Below are positions 6,972 to 16,154 of a stretch of DNA of 64,000 nucleotides, in pieces. A program made the position numbers and the translations under genes. Within the stretch, counting starts at the first letter, position 1, and each line of letters opens with the position of its first letter. This DNA is from an uncultured Eggerthella sp. (lineage in GTDB: Bacteria > Actinomycetota > Coriobacteriia > Coriobacteriales > Eggerthellaceae), in NCBI GenBank assembly GCA_900540345.1, contig UQFK01000003.1, positions 124,001 to 188,000 on the forward strand. Reading direction: 5' to 3'. The notes beneath the pieces were generated by a model. It was not told the origin of the DNA, made no database searches, and saw only the letters and a list, made by a program, of their open reading frames with translations.

Positions 6972-9758
6972 ATGGCCATTAAGATCACCGATCTAATCGC
7001 ACCAACGCTCCAAGCATCAGATTCGAGCATTGAATTCAAGTCTCAGTGGGCGTTTTGGAAAGGTCTATCTAAAGACTCTTGGGATCACCTTGATATTTGG
7101 TGGGAGATTTATCGACCTGGCTACAAGGAAGCTGGCAAAAAGCCCTGGGATCTTAAGCACTACGGAGTAGGAGGCAGTAGCACCTCTGATAGCTGTACAT
7201 TTTTGCGAAATGATCCGCGCGCATCATGGAAGATATATCCGATTGGGTCTTGGCAGATCGGGCGGGTAAATGTTTGGATCAAGGGTAAAACCGACAAGGA
7301 CAAGGACGCGAGCGGTTGGTACTACTCGCGCGATTTGGTGATTCGTGAACCGCACTACCCAGAGATTGAAGTAAGTATCGAACAAGGTGATGATGAATGG
7401 ATCGAGTGGGGCGATAATGGTTTCTGGTCTGACCAGGATATGGCTATCACGGTGCGCAAAGGAAAATATGACAGTGCGCATATGAATGCTGAGACCGACA
7501 ACTACGACACTGTCGTAAAGATCGAAAAGACTTCCAATGCATCACCGACAAGGGTTCTCCAAAATTGGAAATCTTACACCGAGGATGAAGTAAAAATCCC
7601 TATCGATTCGGGAGATATTGATAAGGGGCTTAAGTATGACGAATGGGTAGCTATTACGACTTGGGCGTACTCTCGCGGGTGTGCTGGTGATAGCGATACG
7701 GTAGCTATGAGGTATGTGTTGGCTTGGCCTGCGATCCCTCAGATCACTAACATTGCCATTGATAATTCAAACAAGATTGTGCTCATCGGTATCAACACAA
7801 GACACGATACCTATCATCCTGTCGATAACGTAAAACTTCAGCGCCTGAAAGACAGCGAGTGCGAGACCGCGTCAGCTGCCGAGAATGCTACCGGCTGGAC
7901 TGATGTCCCTGATATGGTTGACGGGTGCGACTGTAAGGGTCTGTCAGACAACCTTGTTGACGCACGGCCTGCTAAGGGTAAGCGAACCTGGTACCGCGTG
8001 GTTGCAAGGCGCAACGAATACGTTACCTATTCAGCACCAGTTGATTCTGGCCTCTATCAGCCAGCAGTCGAGGCTCAAGCTGGCGCAGCTTCCATCAAAA
8101 ATGCGATTAGTGGTGATGACGGTAAGTCGGTTGTTCTTGATGTGGCGTGGGACGATGATACATTCTTGAATGTCACTGATCCGTCTGAGATTGCGAACTA
8201 TAAAGGATCGACCCAGGTTACATGGGCATCGACTGAATATGCTTGGCAGTCTACCCAAAACGTTAACGAATTCGACCTTGAGTGGGAGGATGACGAACCT
8301 CGGTTTGAGGATTTCGATCATTCAGCGAAGGTGTATGTTGGCGGTCTTACTGAGGGCGAGGACGTGTTCCTTCGTGTGCGGCGTACTCTTGCGAATGATA
8401 GCGATACGGTGTATGGCCCCTGGTCTGAAATTGTCGCAGTGAAGCCTGTCACATCGCCGGCATGGGTGGAGTTAACAGCTCCAAGTTATATCGCTCGCGG
8501 CGAATCCCTTCCACTCTCTTGGACGTATGGCTCTGAGGCTGTGCAAACAGGCTGGTCTATCATTGATGATGCTGGTAAGATTTGGGAGCATGGCGAAGAT
8601 TCAGACGGCTATTGTGTGATTTCCGCAGATGAACTTGCTGACGTTAGTGAGTTGTCTCTTTATGTAACGCTAACCACAGGCGGCGAGTGGAAACGATCGA
8701 TTGGTGCGGTGAAAGTAAGAATCGTCGAAGCTCCTACCTGCGCTGTACGTGCTTCGTCGAATGTAACGGCGCTTCCTATCGAGATTGAAGGTCAGTCTGA
8801 AGCGCCTGTGATTACCTATTATCTTACCTCCCGTGGTATCACCTATGAGACTCCCGAAGGGCAGCAGATTCAGTATGCAAATGACATCGTTTGGTCGGGT
8901 CAAGCGCAACCCGGTACACTCTCTATTAATGATGCACCTCTTGTGAATGGCTGCACCTATGATTTTCGCGCTCAAGCAGTGAACGAAGAAACAGGGCTAT
9001 ATTCCGATGTGGTTTCAGCAACCTTCAAGGTTGAGTGGGATCGACGCGCTCCTGCTCCTGATGCGACGCTTGATGTAGATACTGAAGCACTTAGCGTTAC
9101 CATTACCACGATTAAAACCAAAGAGATGGTAGATGGCGATACCTATGAGATATACCGCATGACCAAAGACGGGATATATCTCATCGCTGAAGATATTGAG
9201 CCTGGGTCGGTCGTTACTGATCGGTTCGCCCCTTATTCAGTTGAGGGGAGCGCCTATCGTCTTGCGGTAAGAACCGCAGACGGTGATTGCATGTGGGCCG
9301 ACTATCCATACACCCTTGGACATAATGCCCTTAGGCTCGATTGGGAAGATTCATCCGTTGAGTTTCACTACGATCTCGCGATTTCTGAAGGTATCTCGAA
9401 ATCATTTGAATCGAGAGAACATCTTGATGGAACGATTAACGGCTACTGGGATAAGGCAGTGTCTCATCAGGCTTCATTTTCAACGAACATTATTCGCTTT
9501 GACTCACTAGAGACACAGCAGCTACTACGTGAGGTTGCTCGCTTTGCTGGTGCGGTATTTGTTCGCACGGGGAGCGGTCTCGCGTTCGATGCCAACGTGA
9601 ATATTGATGGGATTGAGGAATCATGTACCCAAGGCGCTATTGGGGTGTCTCTATCGGTTGAAGAGATCGAACTGACTCCCGATCATGCTTGCGCCCTCTC
9701 TGACATCGTGAAACCTGATGAGCTGGCAAGCAAAGAGGAAGAGGTGCAAGGTGGCTAG
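6972..9758 (+). CDS. Large tail-tip protein with fibronectin-like repeats and a distal-tail-like C-terminus
   Basis: A 928-residue protein directly after the tape measure, the position of the distal tail / tail hub genes. The N-terminal 250 residues are Trp-rich and beta-type. The middle (about 250-780) holds several fibronectin-type-III-like beta modules, with strands such as TWYRVVARRNEYVTYSAPVDS. The last ~140 residues start with YTLGHNALRLDWEDSSVEF and include SFESREHLDGTINGYWDKA and a VFVRTGSGLAFDANV strand, a pattern I associate with distal-tail-like domains. The adhesin-like modules thus lie before the putative structural domain. It overlaps the next gene by 8 bases. The role in host recognition is inferred. 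Confidence 0.7.
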   Translation: MAIKITDLIAPTLQASDSSIEFKSQWAFWKGLSKDSWDHLDIWWEIYRPGYKEAGKKPWDLKHYGVGGSSTSDSCTFLRNDPRASWKIYPIGSWQIGRVNVWIKGKTDKDKDASGWYYSRDLVIREPHYPEIEVSIEQGDDEWIEWGDNGFWSDQDMAITVRKGKYDSAHMNAETDNYDTVVKIEKTSNASPTRVLQNWKSYTEDEVKIPIDSGDIDKGLKYDEWVAITTWAYSRGCAGDSDTVAMRYVLAWPAIPQITNIAIDNSNKIVLIGINTRHDTYHPVDNVKLQRLKDSECETASAAENATGWTDVPDMVDGCDCKGLSDNLVDARPAKGKRTWYRVVARRNEYVTYSAPVDSGLYQPAVEAQAGAASIKNAISGDDGKSVVLDVAWDDDTFLNVTDPSEIANYKGSTQVTWASTEYAWQSTQNVNEFDLEWEDDEPRFEDFDHSAKVYVGGLTEGEDVFLRVRRTLANDSDTVYGPWSEIVAVKPVTSPAWVELTAPSYIARGESLPLSWTYGSEAVQTGWSIIDDAGKIWEHGEDSDGYCVISADELADVSELSLYVTLTTGGEWKRSIGAVKVRIVEAPTCAVRASSNVTALPIEIEGQSEAPVITYYLTSRGITYETPEGQQIQYANDIVWSGQAQPGTLSINDAPLVNGCTYDFRAQAVNEETGLYSDVVSATFKVEWDRRAPAPDATLDVDTEALSVTITTIKTKEMVDGDTYEIYRMTKDGIYLIAEDIEPGSVVTDRFAPYSVEGSAYRLAVRTADGDCMWADYPYTLGHNALRLDWEDSSVEFHYDLAISEGISKSFESREHLDGTINGYWDKAVSHQASFSTNIIRFDSLETQQLLREVARFAGAVFVRTGSGLAFDANVNIDGIEESCTQGAIGVSLSVEEIELTPDHACALSDIVKPDELASKEEEVQGG

Positions 9759-10743
9759 TTGGCGTGTGAGACGCATCAACCCTGAACTATGGCTACCTAC
9801 AGAAGAGGTGCCTGGCATCCGATCGGCATCAATTAAATGCTCTACCAACGATAATGCTCCGCTGCTCGAGTCGGGGGAGTTGGAGGTATCGGGTGAGATC
9901 GAAGAAGGATACTACCGCATCGAAGAACTTGCTTCGTCGGGTGAGCTTATAGAGATAGCCACACTGCTATTCGTGCCTGATGATGCTGAATGGTCTCATG
10001 GTGGCTGGGGTGGTAATGCATCAGGAAAGTCTGTTCTCGCCCCTGCCTCAGAGCGCAAGTTCAAGCCAGGGGAATATGCACCTAAAGGTATAGATGGGGC
10101 TTCTTGGTGCGCGTCTCGCTTGCGTGAGGTCATCAAGGCTCCTGTTGTTGTTGAAGGTGGCTTCAAGCTCGGTGAGCATGTGGTGTTTGATCTTGGGTCG
10201 TCTTATCTTGAGGGCATTTGGAATGTGCTCGGTGTTGGCGCATTCTGCATGCAGATAGCAGGAGACGGCACGGTTACCATCTGTTCAAAGGACATGGAGC
10301 CATCCCTTATCATCACTTCTGATGGCAAGGGGCTCATACCCCCTATCAAGCGCGGTCTACCAATCGATGACATACCAAATGTACTCAAGGTCTATGATGG
10401 TGCCGACGAAGCGATAGCCAGAAACGACGACCCTAGATCTCCGACATCAACTGTGGCGCGAGCTCGTGAAATTGAAGAGGTAGAAGATTCTCCTACCCGA
10501 AAAGAAGGGGAATCGCTTCAAGGCTATGCGAACAGAAAGCTCGCAGAACTCTCGGAGATATACGAAACCTATGATGTTGAACGCGAATACCAACGAGGTG
10601 TGATGCCGTATTCGATAGTCCGCGTGAACCTGCCAGAGCAGGGCATTGTGGGTGATTTTCGTGTCATGAGTCAATCTGCAGAGTGCGAAAAAGAAATCAA
10701 GATCGGCGAGACTTGGGGGAGGTTGGTAGATGGATCACTCTGA
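9751..10743 (+). CDS. Phage tail-tip / tail-associated protein
   Basis: A 330-residue protein. I choose GTG 9751, behind a GAGGAAGAGG ribosome-binding site, over the earlier in-frame ATG 9718. It starts MASWRVRRINPELW and contains strands such as SASIKCSTNDNAPLLESGELE and a segment LNVLKVYDGAD-like near residue 210. Such proteins follow the distal tail gene in siphoviruses of Gram-positive hosts and probably belong to the tail hub (prophage tail endopeptidase group). I recognise no catalytic motif, so only a structural role is proposed. It overlaps the previous gene by 8 bases and the next by 14. Confidence 0.55.
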   Translation: MASWRVRRINPELWLPTEEVPGIRSASIKCSTNDNAPLLESGELEVSGEIEEGYYRIEELASSGELIEIATLLFVPDDAEWSHGGWGGNASGKSVLAPASERKFKPGEYAPKGIDGASWCASRLREVIKAPVVVEGGFKLGEHVVFDLGSSYLEGIWNVLGVGAFCMQIAGDGTVTICSKDMEPSLIITSDGKGLIPPIKRGLPIDDIPNVLKVYDGADEAIARNDDPRSPTSTVARAREIEEVEDSPTRKEGESLQGYANRKLAELSEIYETYDVEREYQRGVMPYSIVRVNLPEQGIVGDFRVMSQSAECEKEIKIGETWGRLVDGSL

Positions 10744-11929
10744 TAGCCGTGCTCTTATAGATGCGTTATTCGGCGGCTCGTCTGCGCAGTCACAAGAGCG
10801 AACTTCTGGTGTTGTCGCCAAAGTTGACCCTGATGGCACCGCCTGGGTACGTCTTACGGGGTCTGAAACACTCACGCCTTGCACACGTACTACTGCAATC
10901 GTGAAACCTGGTGATAGTGTATCGGTTATTGTAAAAAACTCTCGCGCCTCGATCGAGGGGAATTATACTGCTCCTGCAACCGATAACACGGTCGCTTCTA
11001 GCGCACTCGAACGTGTAATAGTTGCTCAAAAGGCAGCTCTATCAGCTGATACTCTTGCGGCAAATGCGTTCAAATCGGCAGCAGCTACTAAGGCTCTTGC
11101 TTCATCGGCGCAAAAGGCGGCACAGGATGCCGCTGAGGCGGTAACTCCTGTGCTAGGTGCTCTTGAAGAGATCAAGGGTGAAGAAGAGACATTCATTGCT
11201 GGACTTGAGAAGAAGATCAACACGATGACGGCGAGTTTCGCATCAGAGAACGATCTTGCTGCGGTGCAGAAAGAACTTGAGACAAGCATTTCGCAAACAG
11301 CTGAGAAGATTCAAATGATTGCAAGCTCTGACACGGCTCTGCAGCTAAGTGAAGATGCTCAGGCAAAGCTTCAGCAAGCAAACGAAGAGTTGGCTGTAGC
11401 TAATGTGCGTCTTGATGCGGCGAGAGAGGCATATGCTGATGCGCAAGCGAGCTATAACGACCTCATCACAAGCAAAGATGCTACTGAGGAGCAAATAGCT
11501 GAAGCAGCTCAAGCAGTTACAGACGCGCTGAATGCATTAGACCTTGCGCAAGCGACCCACGATAACGTCATGAAGATCATCGCTGGTATCAAGTCCAATT
11601 ACACCTCCAAGACTGAATTCGAACTTTTAGCTGAGGGACTAAGACTTCTATTTTCAAGCGAATCAGACGACCGCGACTCCTATATCACCATGACAAGCGG
11701 CGGTATTAGGCTTGGAGATGTAAGTAATGCAGACGCGTATCTGAATATCGCGAGTGACAAGATCGCATTTATCCAGAATGCCCAGGAGGTCGCGGCGATT
11801 GAGGATGATGTGATGCGCATCACGCGCGTCAAGACAACCGATGAGCTCGCGGTTAACGACTGGCGATGGAAGCAGCGCGAAAACGGCAACATCTCGTTTA
11901 AGTGGAGGAGGGAGAGAATAGATGACTAG
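10730..11929 (+). CDS. Baseplate / tail fibre protein with OB-like N-terminus and long coiled coil
   Basis: A 399-residue protein starting at an ATG behind GGGGGAGG. Residues about 22-75 (GVVAKVDPDGTAWVRLTG...VSVIVKN) resemble the OB-like beta barrel seen in tail spike hub proteins. From about 85 to 305 the sequence is Ala/Glu/Lys-rich and strongly coiled-coil, with heptads such as EELAVANVRLDAAREAYADA. The C-terminal 90 residues are beta-rich (YITMTSGGIRLGD) and may be a trimer tip. This suggests a trimeric fibre that links the hub to the receptor-binding proteins. It overlaps the following gene by eight bases (ATGACTAG). Confidence 0.6.
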   Translation: MDHSDSRALIDALFGGSSAQSQERTSGVVAKVDPDGTAWVRLTGSETLTPCTRTTAIVKPGDSVSVIVKNSRASIEGNYTAPATDNTVASSALERVIVAQKAALSADTLAANAFKSAAATKALASSAQKAAQDAAEAVTPVLGALEEIKGEEETFIAGLEKKINTMTASFASENDLAAVQKELETSISQTAEKIQMIASSDTALQLSEDAQAKLQQANEELAVANVRLDAAREAYADAQASYNDLITSKDATEEQIAEAAQAVTDALNALDLAQATHDNVMKIIAGIKSNYTSKTEFELLAEGLRLLFSSESDDRDSYITMTSGGIRLGDVSNADAYLNIASDKIAFIQNAQEVAAIEDDVMRITRVKTTDELAVNDWRWKQRENGNISFKWRRERIDD

Positions 11930-13697
11930 GTTAAGCGTATCATCTGGTGATATCTGGGCGAATGTTGACTTTCCCGACCTAATAGAGCTTGGTAAACAGA
12001 TCTCTTTTACAAAGGCATCGAACAGGCCAGATGCTATAGCCATTGCACTGAGCATCTATTCACCTGATATCTATCTGTCGCCAGAAGTGGCTGGCCCTGG
12101 AGTTGATAGGCATAAGATGACGCTGCAGATCGGCTTGTCCGAGACAAGTACGAGTTTTTCAATCCCGCTATCCTCGTGGGCAGAAGTACCAAACAAAAAT
12201 ACGATCACTTTCCGGGTTGAGGCGGTTGCGATCACCACGTCTGGCATAGGCACAACCGCTAACGCGACGGTTTACGCTGTAGCAGATCAATCGTTAGCAC
12301 CAACATTCGCCCTGGATATCTCTCCTTCTTCTGATGCGATCCAGGGCGTAACGCCTGTGAGCATTTCAATTAGTGGAGAATCGCTCAAATATGGGGCCTC
12401 GGTAGCATCGCGATCCATCAATGCAGACGGTAGATCTTCAGCCGACACATCTCTGGCTATTACCCCAACATCCAGTGGGGCCATATCGGTATCTGCTACC
12501 GTGAAAGATTCTCGTGGGCTTTCCGCAACAAAGACTGCGACGTTTAACGTTACAGCGTATTCGCCGCCTGCCTTACGTTCATTTGTCGTATCGCGCGTTG
12601 ATTCTAACGGCTCTCCTGATGCGGAGGGTACATCAGTAAAGTTCGTCGTGGTATGGGAGAGCGGCTCTGGAGATACCGGAGATAACTCATGTACGGTTAA
12701 ATATCGCCAAGCAGGACTTGAAGCTTACATCGATTGTGGTGAGGTGGTTTCTGGTCAAGAGTATGTCATTACAAGCGATGTATTCTCTACCGACTTCGAA
12801 TACGAATTTGTTGCTGCGGTGTCAGATAAGCACAAGCCGCTCGAAAAAACGGCCATCCTCGAAATGGCGTTTTTCACGCTAGACTTTTTGACAGGTGGGC
12901 GCGGTATGGCTGTTGGCTGCGCGTCAACCAAAGAGGGTTTTGAGTGCGCCATGCCTGCGCGTTTTGTCGACAGCGTAGAGTTTGCCAAGCGCGGCGAAGT
13001 CTTTGGTCATATGTCGAGCCTTGGAGCCAATATTACAGGTGGAGCAGCAAATGACACCCGCGATTTTTGGGCGGCGCAGGGCAACGGCGTTGCCTATTTT
13101 AGTCAGACGGGCATGCTTAACGGGCAACCTGCCCAATATGGGTTTCTAATTAACATTGTGTCAAACAACGGAATCAACGGCAGTATCGTCGCTCAAGAGT
13201 TCTGGTGGCTTACTGAAGGGTATCACTACAAGCGAGGGATGAACGTCGCGGGGGCTATGCCCTCATGGATCCGTATCTTTGATCTTGGTTCAGGCGCTCT
13301 CCCTGTTGCTAATGGTGGTACGGGTGTCACATCGGATGCCGCTATTGGCCTCAAAGCCTATCCAGTTGGTGCTGTATATATCAGCTATAACTCAACAAGC
13401 CCAGCATCTTTATTTGGCGGAAGTTGGACGGCAATTACGGGTAGATTCCCGTACTTTAATGCGGGGACGGGTACGGGTGGTAGCAACACCCACACTCTTA
13501 CCACGACAGAGATGCCATCACATAGTCATACGCTTGCAGGATACGGATATGCATGGGTTGCTGCAGGTGCAGCAAACGTCAACGCAAATTCATCGAGCAA
13601 AGTGGGAACTATCAGCTGCGCTAGCACAGGCGGCGGAGGATCACACAACAATATGCCTGCTTATCAGACGCTTTATGCCTGGCGACGTACTGGATAG
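11922..13697 (+). CDS. Tail fibre / receptor-binding protein (DUF859-like, with collar-type C-terminus)
   Basis: A 591-residue, almost entirely beta protein. Residues about 125-340 hold immunoglobulin-like repeats with SISGESLKYGASVASRSINADG and KFVVVWESGSGDTG, as in the DUF859 proteins of siphoviruses of Gram-positive hosts. After residue 480, YPVGAVYISYNS, SLFGGSWTAITGRF and the MPSHSHTL histidine cluster form the tip module found in phage collar and short-tail fibres. The His residues often bind metal ions in such fibres. The end, MPAYQTLYAWRRTG, is also typical. It is the best candidate for the receptor-binding protein. It lies ten bases before an acidic helper-like gene. Confidence 0.7.
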   Translation: MTRLSVSSGDIWANVDFPDLIELGKQISFTKASNRPDAIAIALSIYSPDIYLSPEVAGPGVDRHKMTLQIGLSETSTSFSIPLSSWAEVPNKNTITFRVEAVAITTSGIGTTANATVYAVADQSLAPTFALDISPSSDAIQGVTPVSISISGESLKYGASVASRSINADGRSSADTSLAITPTSSGAISVSATVKDSRGLSATKTATFNVTAYSPPALRSFVVSRVDSNGSPDAEGTSVKFVVVWESGSGDTGDNSCTVKYRQAGLEAYIDCGEVVSGQEYVITSDVFSTDFEYEFVAAVSDKHKPLEKTAILEMAFFTLDFLTGGRGMAVGCASTKEGFECAMPARFVDSVEFAKRGEVFGHMSSLGANITGGAANDTRDFWAAQGNGVAYFSQTGMLNGQPAQYGFLINIVSNNGINGSIVAQEFWWLTEGYHYKRGMNVAGAMPSWIRIFDLGSGALPVANGGTGVTSDAAIGLKAYPVGAVYISYNSTSPASLFGGSWTAITGRFPYFNAGTGTGGSNTHTLTTTEMPSHSHTLAGYGYAWVAAGAANVNANSSSKVGTISCASTGGGGSHNNMPAYQTLYAWRRTG

Positions 13698-13706
13698 GAG
13701 AACGCA

Positions 13707-14246
13707 ATGAAGATCTATGACGAGTGCATGAATGAGATCAAAGAGCCAGATATTGAGCTTGGCAGAATCGAAGAGCGCAGCAAGCCAATTGTTTACCGTT
13801 ACATTGTGGATGTTGAAGAACAAACTCATGAAGTTGTAATCGCCGAATATCCCAATGGCGGCAAAGACATTGAATACGTGGTCGACATACCCGAAGAGGG
13901 TCACTGGGAAGCAAGCGATGAAGATGGGGAAATCATTGAGACCGACTATGAGATGCCTGATGATTACCCACACGAGCTAACCTTCGCGACCGAGCATCGA
14001 TGGCTTGTCTATGTGCCTTATACCGCTGAAGAGCTAGAAGATATTGAGACAGAAAGAAGATTAGCACTTGAAGAACGACTGCGCGTAGAAGAGAGGGAGG
14101 CTTTTCTTCTTGCCGCTCCCGTTGTTCAAGCCGAGCAAGATGCAGCGATCTGTGAATTATACGAACAGAACCTCTCAATGCAGGCTGAATCAGACCGAGC
14201 AATAACCGACCTCTACGAGATGCTATTGGAGGTGTGTAATGGCTAG
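13707..14246 (+). CDS. Acidic phage protein of unknown function downstream of the tail fibre
   Basis: A 179-residue, strongly acidic protein. The first 110 residues are beta-rich (VYRYIVDVEEQTHEVVIAEY). The C-terminal part is a charged coiled coil ending AICELYEQNLSMQAESDRAI. Its place, between the receptor-binding protein and an XkdX-like micro-protein, is where many phages encode fibre chaperones or small tail accessories, so it may help fold or attach the fibre. I do not recognise a named family. AGGAG lies five bases before the ATG. It overlaps the next small gene by eight bases. Confidence 0.7.
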   Translation: MKIYDECMNEIKEPDIELGRIEERSKPIVYRYIVDVEEQTHEVVIAEYPNGGKDIEYVVDIPEEGHWEASDEDGEIIETDYEMPDDYPHELTFATEHRWLVYVPYTAEELEDIETERRLALEERLRVEEREAFLLAAPVVQAEQDAAICELYEQNLSMQAESDRAITDLYEMLLEVCNG

Positions 14247-14349
14247 CCAAGCGATCATCAATGCATACGTCCGGCGCATTCGGCGTGAAGAGATCACCTT
14301 AGAGGATGTCCCTACGATCATTCGTGATGCCGTTAAAGAGGCTCTTTAG
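14239..14349 (+). CDS. XkdX/CD1375-like phage micro-protein
   Basis: A 36-residue protein starting at ATG 14239, which lies inside the end of the previous gene and behind GGAGG (14228-14232). The pattern YVRRIRREEITLEDVPTIIR... is that of the XkdX/CD1375 family of tiny proteins encoded after tail fibre genes in Gram-positive siphoviruses. These share a basic N-terminus, an I-T-L-x-x-V-P core and an arginine followed by a C-terminal helix. Their role is unknown. It is followed by an intrinsic terminator. Its size makes it easy to miss in automatic gene calls. Confidence 0.75.
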   Translation: MASQAIINAYVRRIRREEITLEDVPTIIRDAVKEAL

Positions 14350-14371
14350 CCACCGATTTATAAGCTTTCTA

Positions 14372-14395
14372 AGCACCTTACGGGGTGTTTTTTTT
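14372..14395 (+). terminator. Weak intrinsic terminator after the tail fibre genes
   Basis: AGCACC pairs with GGTGTT (one G-T pair) around a TTACGG loop and runs into a tract of eight T. The stem is short but the T tract is long. It would separate the tail genes from the lysis cassette in the way the earlier terminator separates tube and tail assembly genes. Confidence 0.6.
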
Positions 14396-14419
14396 ATGCC
14401 CGGATACAGGAGTAAAGCA

Positions 14420-14809
14420 TTGGATGAATTCATCAGAGTCGTATTTCAGGCTCTCCCCACTATCGCGTCAGGCGCGGTTATAGGCGTGTGCGGCTTTGCA
14501 TATAAGAAGCTCAAGGGCTTTCGTGGGGAGCATAGCGATCTCGTGCAGCATCTCGAAGAATATGAAGCACATCGTGAAGAAGAAGACAGCCTACGAGCTA
14601 TGCAGGAGGGGCAGAACTTCGCCTTGCGAGAGATCCTTGGAGACATTCTCGACAAGGAACATGCTCGACTTGTGGAACAAGGTTTTGCGCCGCCCGATGA
14701 CAAGAAGAAATTTGAGCGCAAGTACACTGCCTATCACGGTCTTGGCGGTAATGGAACCCGCACCGCCCTTTATAAGGACGTACTAAAAATGAAGTCATAC
14801 AAAAGTTAG
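14420..14809 (+). CDS. Membrane-anchored coiled-coil protein in the lysis cassette
   Basis: A 129-residue protein. I place the start at TTG 14420, with AGGAG seven bases upstream. The in-frame ATG 14396 lies in the T tract of the terminator and has no ribosome-binding site. Residues about 6-25 (VVFQALPTIASGAVIGVCGF) form one membrane segment, followed by a basic stretch and a charged coiled coil (HLEEYEAHREEEDSLRAM). The end, YHGLGGNGTRTALY, is a pattern I have seen in phage proteins next to holins. It may be a holin accessory protein or antiholin of the XhlA kind. The function is not established from sequence. Confidence 0.6.
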   Translation: MDEFIRVVFQALPTIASGAVIGVCGFAYKKLKGFRGEHSDLVQHLEEYEAHREEEDSLRAMQEGQNFALREILGDILDKEHARLVEQGFAPPDDKKKFERKYTAYHGLGGNGTRTALYKDVLKMKSYKS

Positions 14810-14819
14810 GAGCGAAAAA

Positions 14820-15182
14820 ATGAAAATCAACTGGAAGCTGCGATTGCAGAACAAATTTACTCTATCTGCGCTTATTTCCGCGCTGGTAGTGTTTGGTTAC
14901 GAAGTGGCGGGGACGCTTGGCTTTGTCTTACCGATTAGCCAAGAGCAGGTACTATCAGGTGTTGCGGCACTTATCACGGTTCTGGTGGCGCTTGGTATCG
15001 TCGTAGACCCAACCACAGATGGAGCTAGCGACTCTGATCGCGCCTTGGGGTACGAAGAGCCTGCGCCAAACGTAAAGGATGATACGGTCGAAAACGAGCT
15101 TGCCAACATGGTGAGCGACGAGGCGACCGACCCCGATATTCCCAACCAAACGCCTGAAGCTGATACCGAGGGGGAGCAATAA
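14820..15182 (+). CDS. Phage holin, phi-LC3 / phage_holin_5 type
   Basis: A 120-residue protein with the start pattern MKINWKLRLQNKFT, two membrane segments (about 15-33 and 42-62) and the motif ALGIVVDPTTDGASDSDRAL after the second. This is typical of phi-LC3-type holins, which form pores in the cytoplasmic membrane to release the endolysin. The C-terminal 50 residues are an unusually long acidic tail compared with the ~75-80 residue family norm. AGGAG precedes the ATG. The TAA stop overlaps the ATG of the endolysin by one base. Confidence 0.88.
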   Translation: MKINWKLRLQNKFTLSALISALVVFGYEVAGTLGFVLPISQEQVLSGVAALITVLVALGIVVDPTTDGASDSDRALGYEEPAPNVKDDTVENELANMVSDEATDPDIPNQTPEADTEGEQ

Positions 15183-16153
15183 TGGCAACCGCAAATGAAT
15201 TGATTAGTCTAGCTGCTTCGCAGATTGGCGTTAAAGAGAGTCCTTCTGGCTCGAATAAAGTGAAGTACTGGGATTACTATAAGCAGCATTGCGGTAAGAA
15301 CTATAACGGTTCCCCGTGGTGTGCAGCTTTCGTGACTTGGTGCATGAGTGAGGTCGGTGCGTGGAAGTTCACATCTGACGAGGGACGCTTCCGCTACTGC
15401 CCATCGTTAGTTTCGTGGGCTAAGTCTAATGGTCAATGGGTAGATCGCTCTAAGGGCGCTAAAGCTGGCGACATCGTTCTGTTCGGAAACGGTAGCCGAG
15501 CATGCCACGTCGGTATCGTGGAAAAGGTTATCAACTCAACCACGTTGCAGACCATCGAGGGCAACACATCTACGACCTCTAACGATAATGGCGGGTCTGT
15601 CATGCGACGTACTCGCGCCTACGGCACTGCTGGTTCGTCATGGTACGTTATGGGATTCGTTCGCACGCCGTGGGATGCGTGGGTCAGGAACTATAAGGGT
15701 TGGTGGTATCGCTACGCTGACGGCTCGTGGCCTAGTTCTAAGTGGCTCAAGCTCGATGCTTGGTACTACTTCGATGACGGGGGATATGCCGTAACAGGGT
15801 GGCGTAAGATCAACGGCTACTGGTACTACTTCGGTAGCGACTGCCGTATGCAGACAGGCTGGAAGAAGATCAAGAATAAGTGGTACTACCTGCACCCGCA
15901 GAAGGAAAAAGATCATAAAGGCGCGGAATGGCCTGAAGGATCAGCGCATATCGGTTGGATCAAGACGAATGGCAAATGGTACTACTGCAACAAGGCTAGT
16001 GAGGGCACCGAGTGCGCTATGCGTGAAGGCTGGCTCGATTGGGAAGGTGGTCGGTACTACCTGAAGCCTGGTAATGGCGATATGGCATGCAACGAGACCA
16101 TGACCATCGATGGCAAGAGTTACACATTCGATAATAGCGGCGCGATGAAGTAG
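15182..16153 (+). CDS. Endolysin: CHAP amidase/endopeptidase with C-terminal wall-binding repeats
   Basis: A 323-residue lysin. Residues 1-160 form a CHAP-type papain-like domain with the catalytic cysteine in SPWCAAFV (Cys47) and histidine in ACHVGIVEK (His109). CHAP lysins cut amide or peptide bonds in peptidoglycan. From about 165 to the end there are five to six aromatic- and Gly-rich repeats of the choline-binding type, such as YRYADGSWPSSKWLKLDAWYYF and GWRKINGYWYYFG. These would attach the enzyme to wall polymers. There is no signal peptide, as expected with a holin. A strong terminator follows 33 bases later. The wall repeats resemble those in the host gene at 47318. Confidence 0.92.
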   Translation: MATANELISLAASQIGVKESPSGSNKVKYWDYYKQHCGKNYNGSPWCAAFVTWCMSEVGAWKFTSDEGRFRYCPSLVSWAKSNGQWVDRSKGAKAGDIVLFGNGSRACHVGIVEKVINSTTLQTIEGNTSTTSNDNGGSVMRRTRAYGTAGSSWYVMGFVRTPWDAWVRNYKGWWYRYADGSWPSSKWLKLDAWYYFDDGGYAVTGWRKINGYWYYFGSDCRMQTGWKKIKNKWYYLHPQKEKDHKGAEWPEGSAHIGWIKTNGKWYYCNKASEGTECAMREGWLDWEGGRYYLKPGNGDMACNETMTIDGKSYTFDNSGAMK

Positions 16154-16154
16154 T

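Noticed and set aside
14396..14398. ATG as start of the lysis-cassette membrane gene
   Set aside because: It lies in the T tract of the preceding terminator without a ribosome-binding site; TTG 14420 has AGGAG at good spacing.
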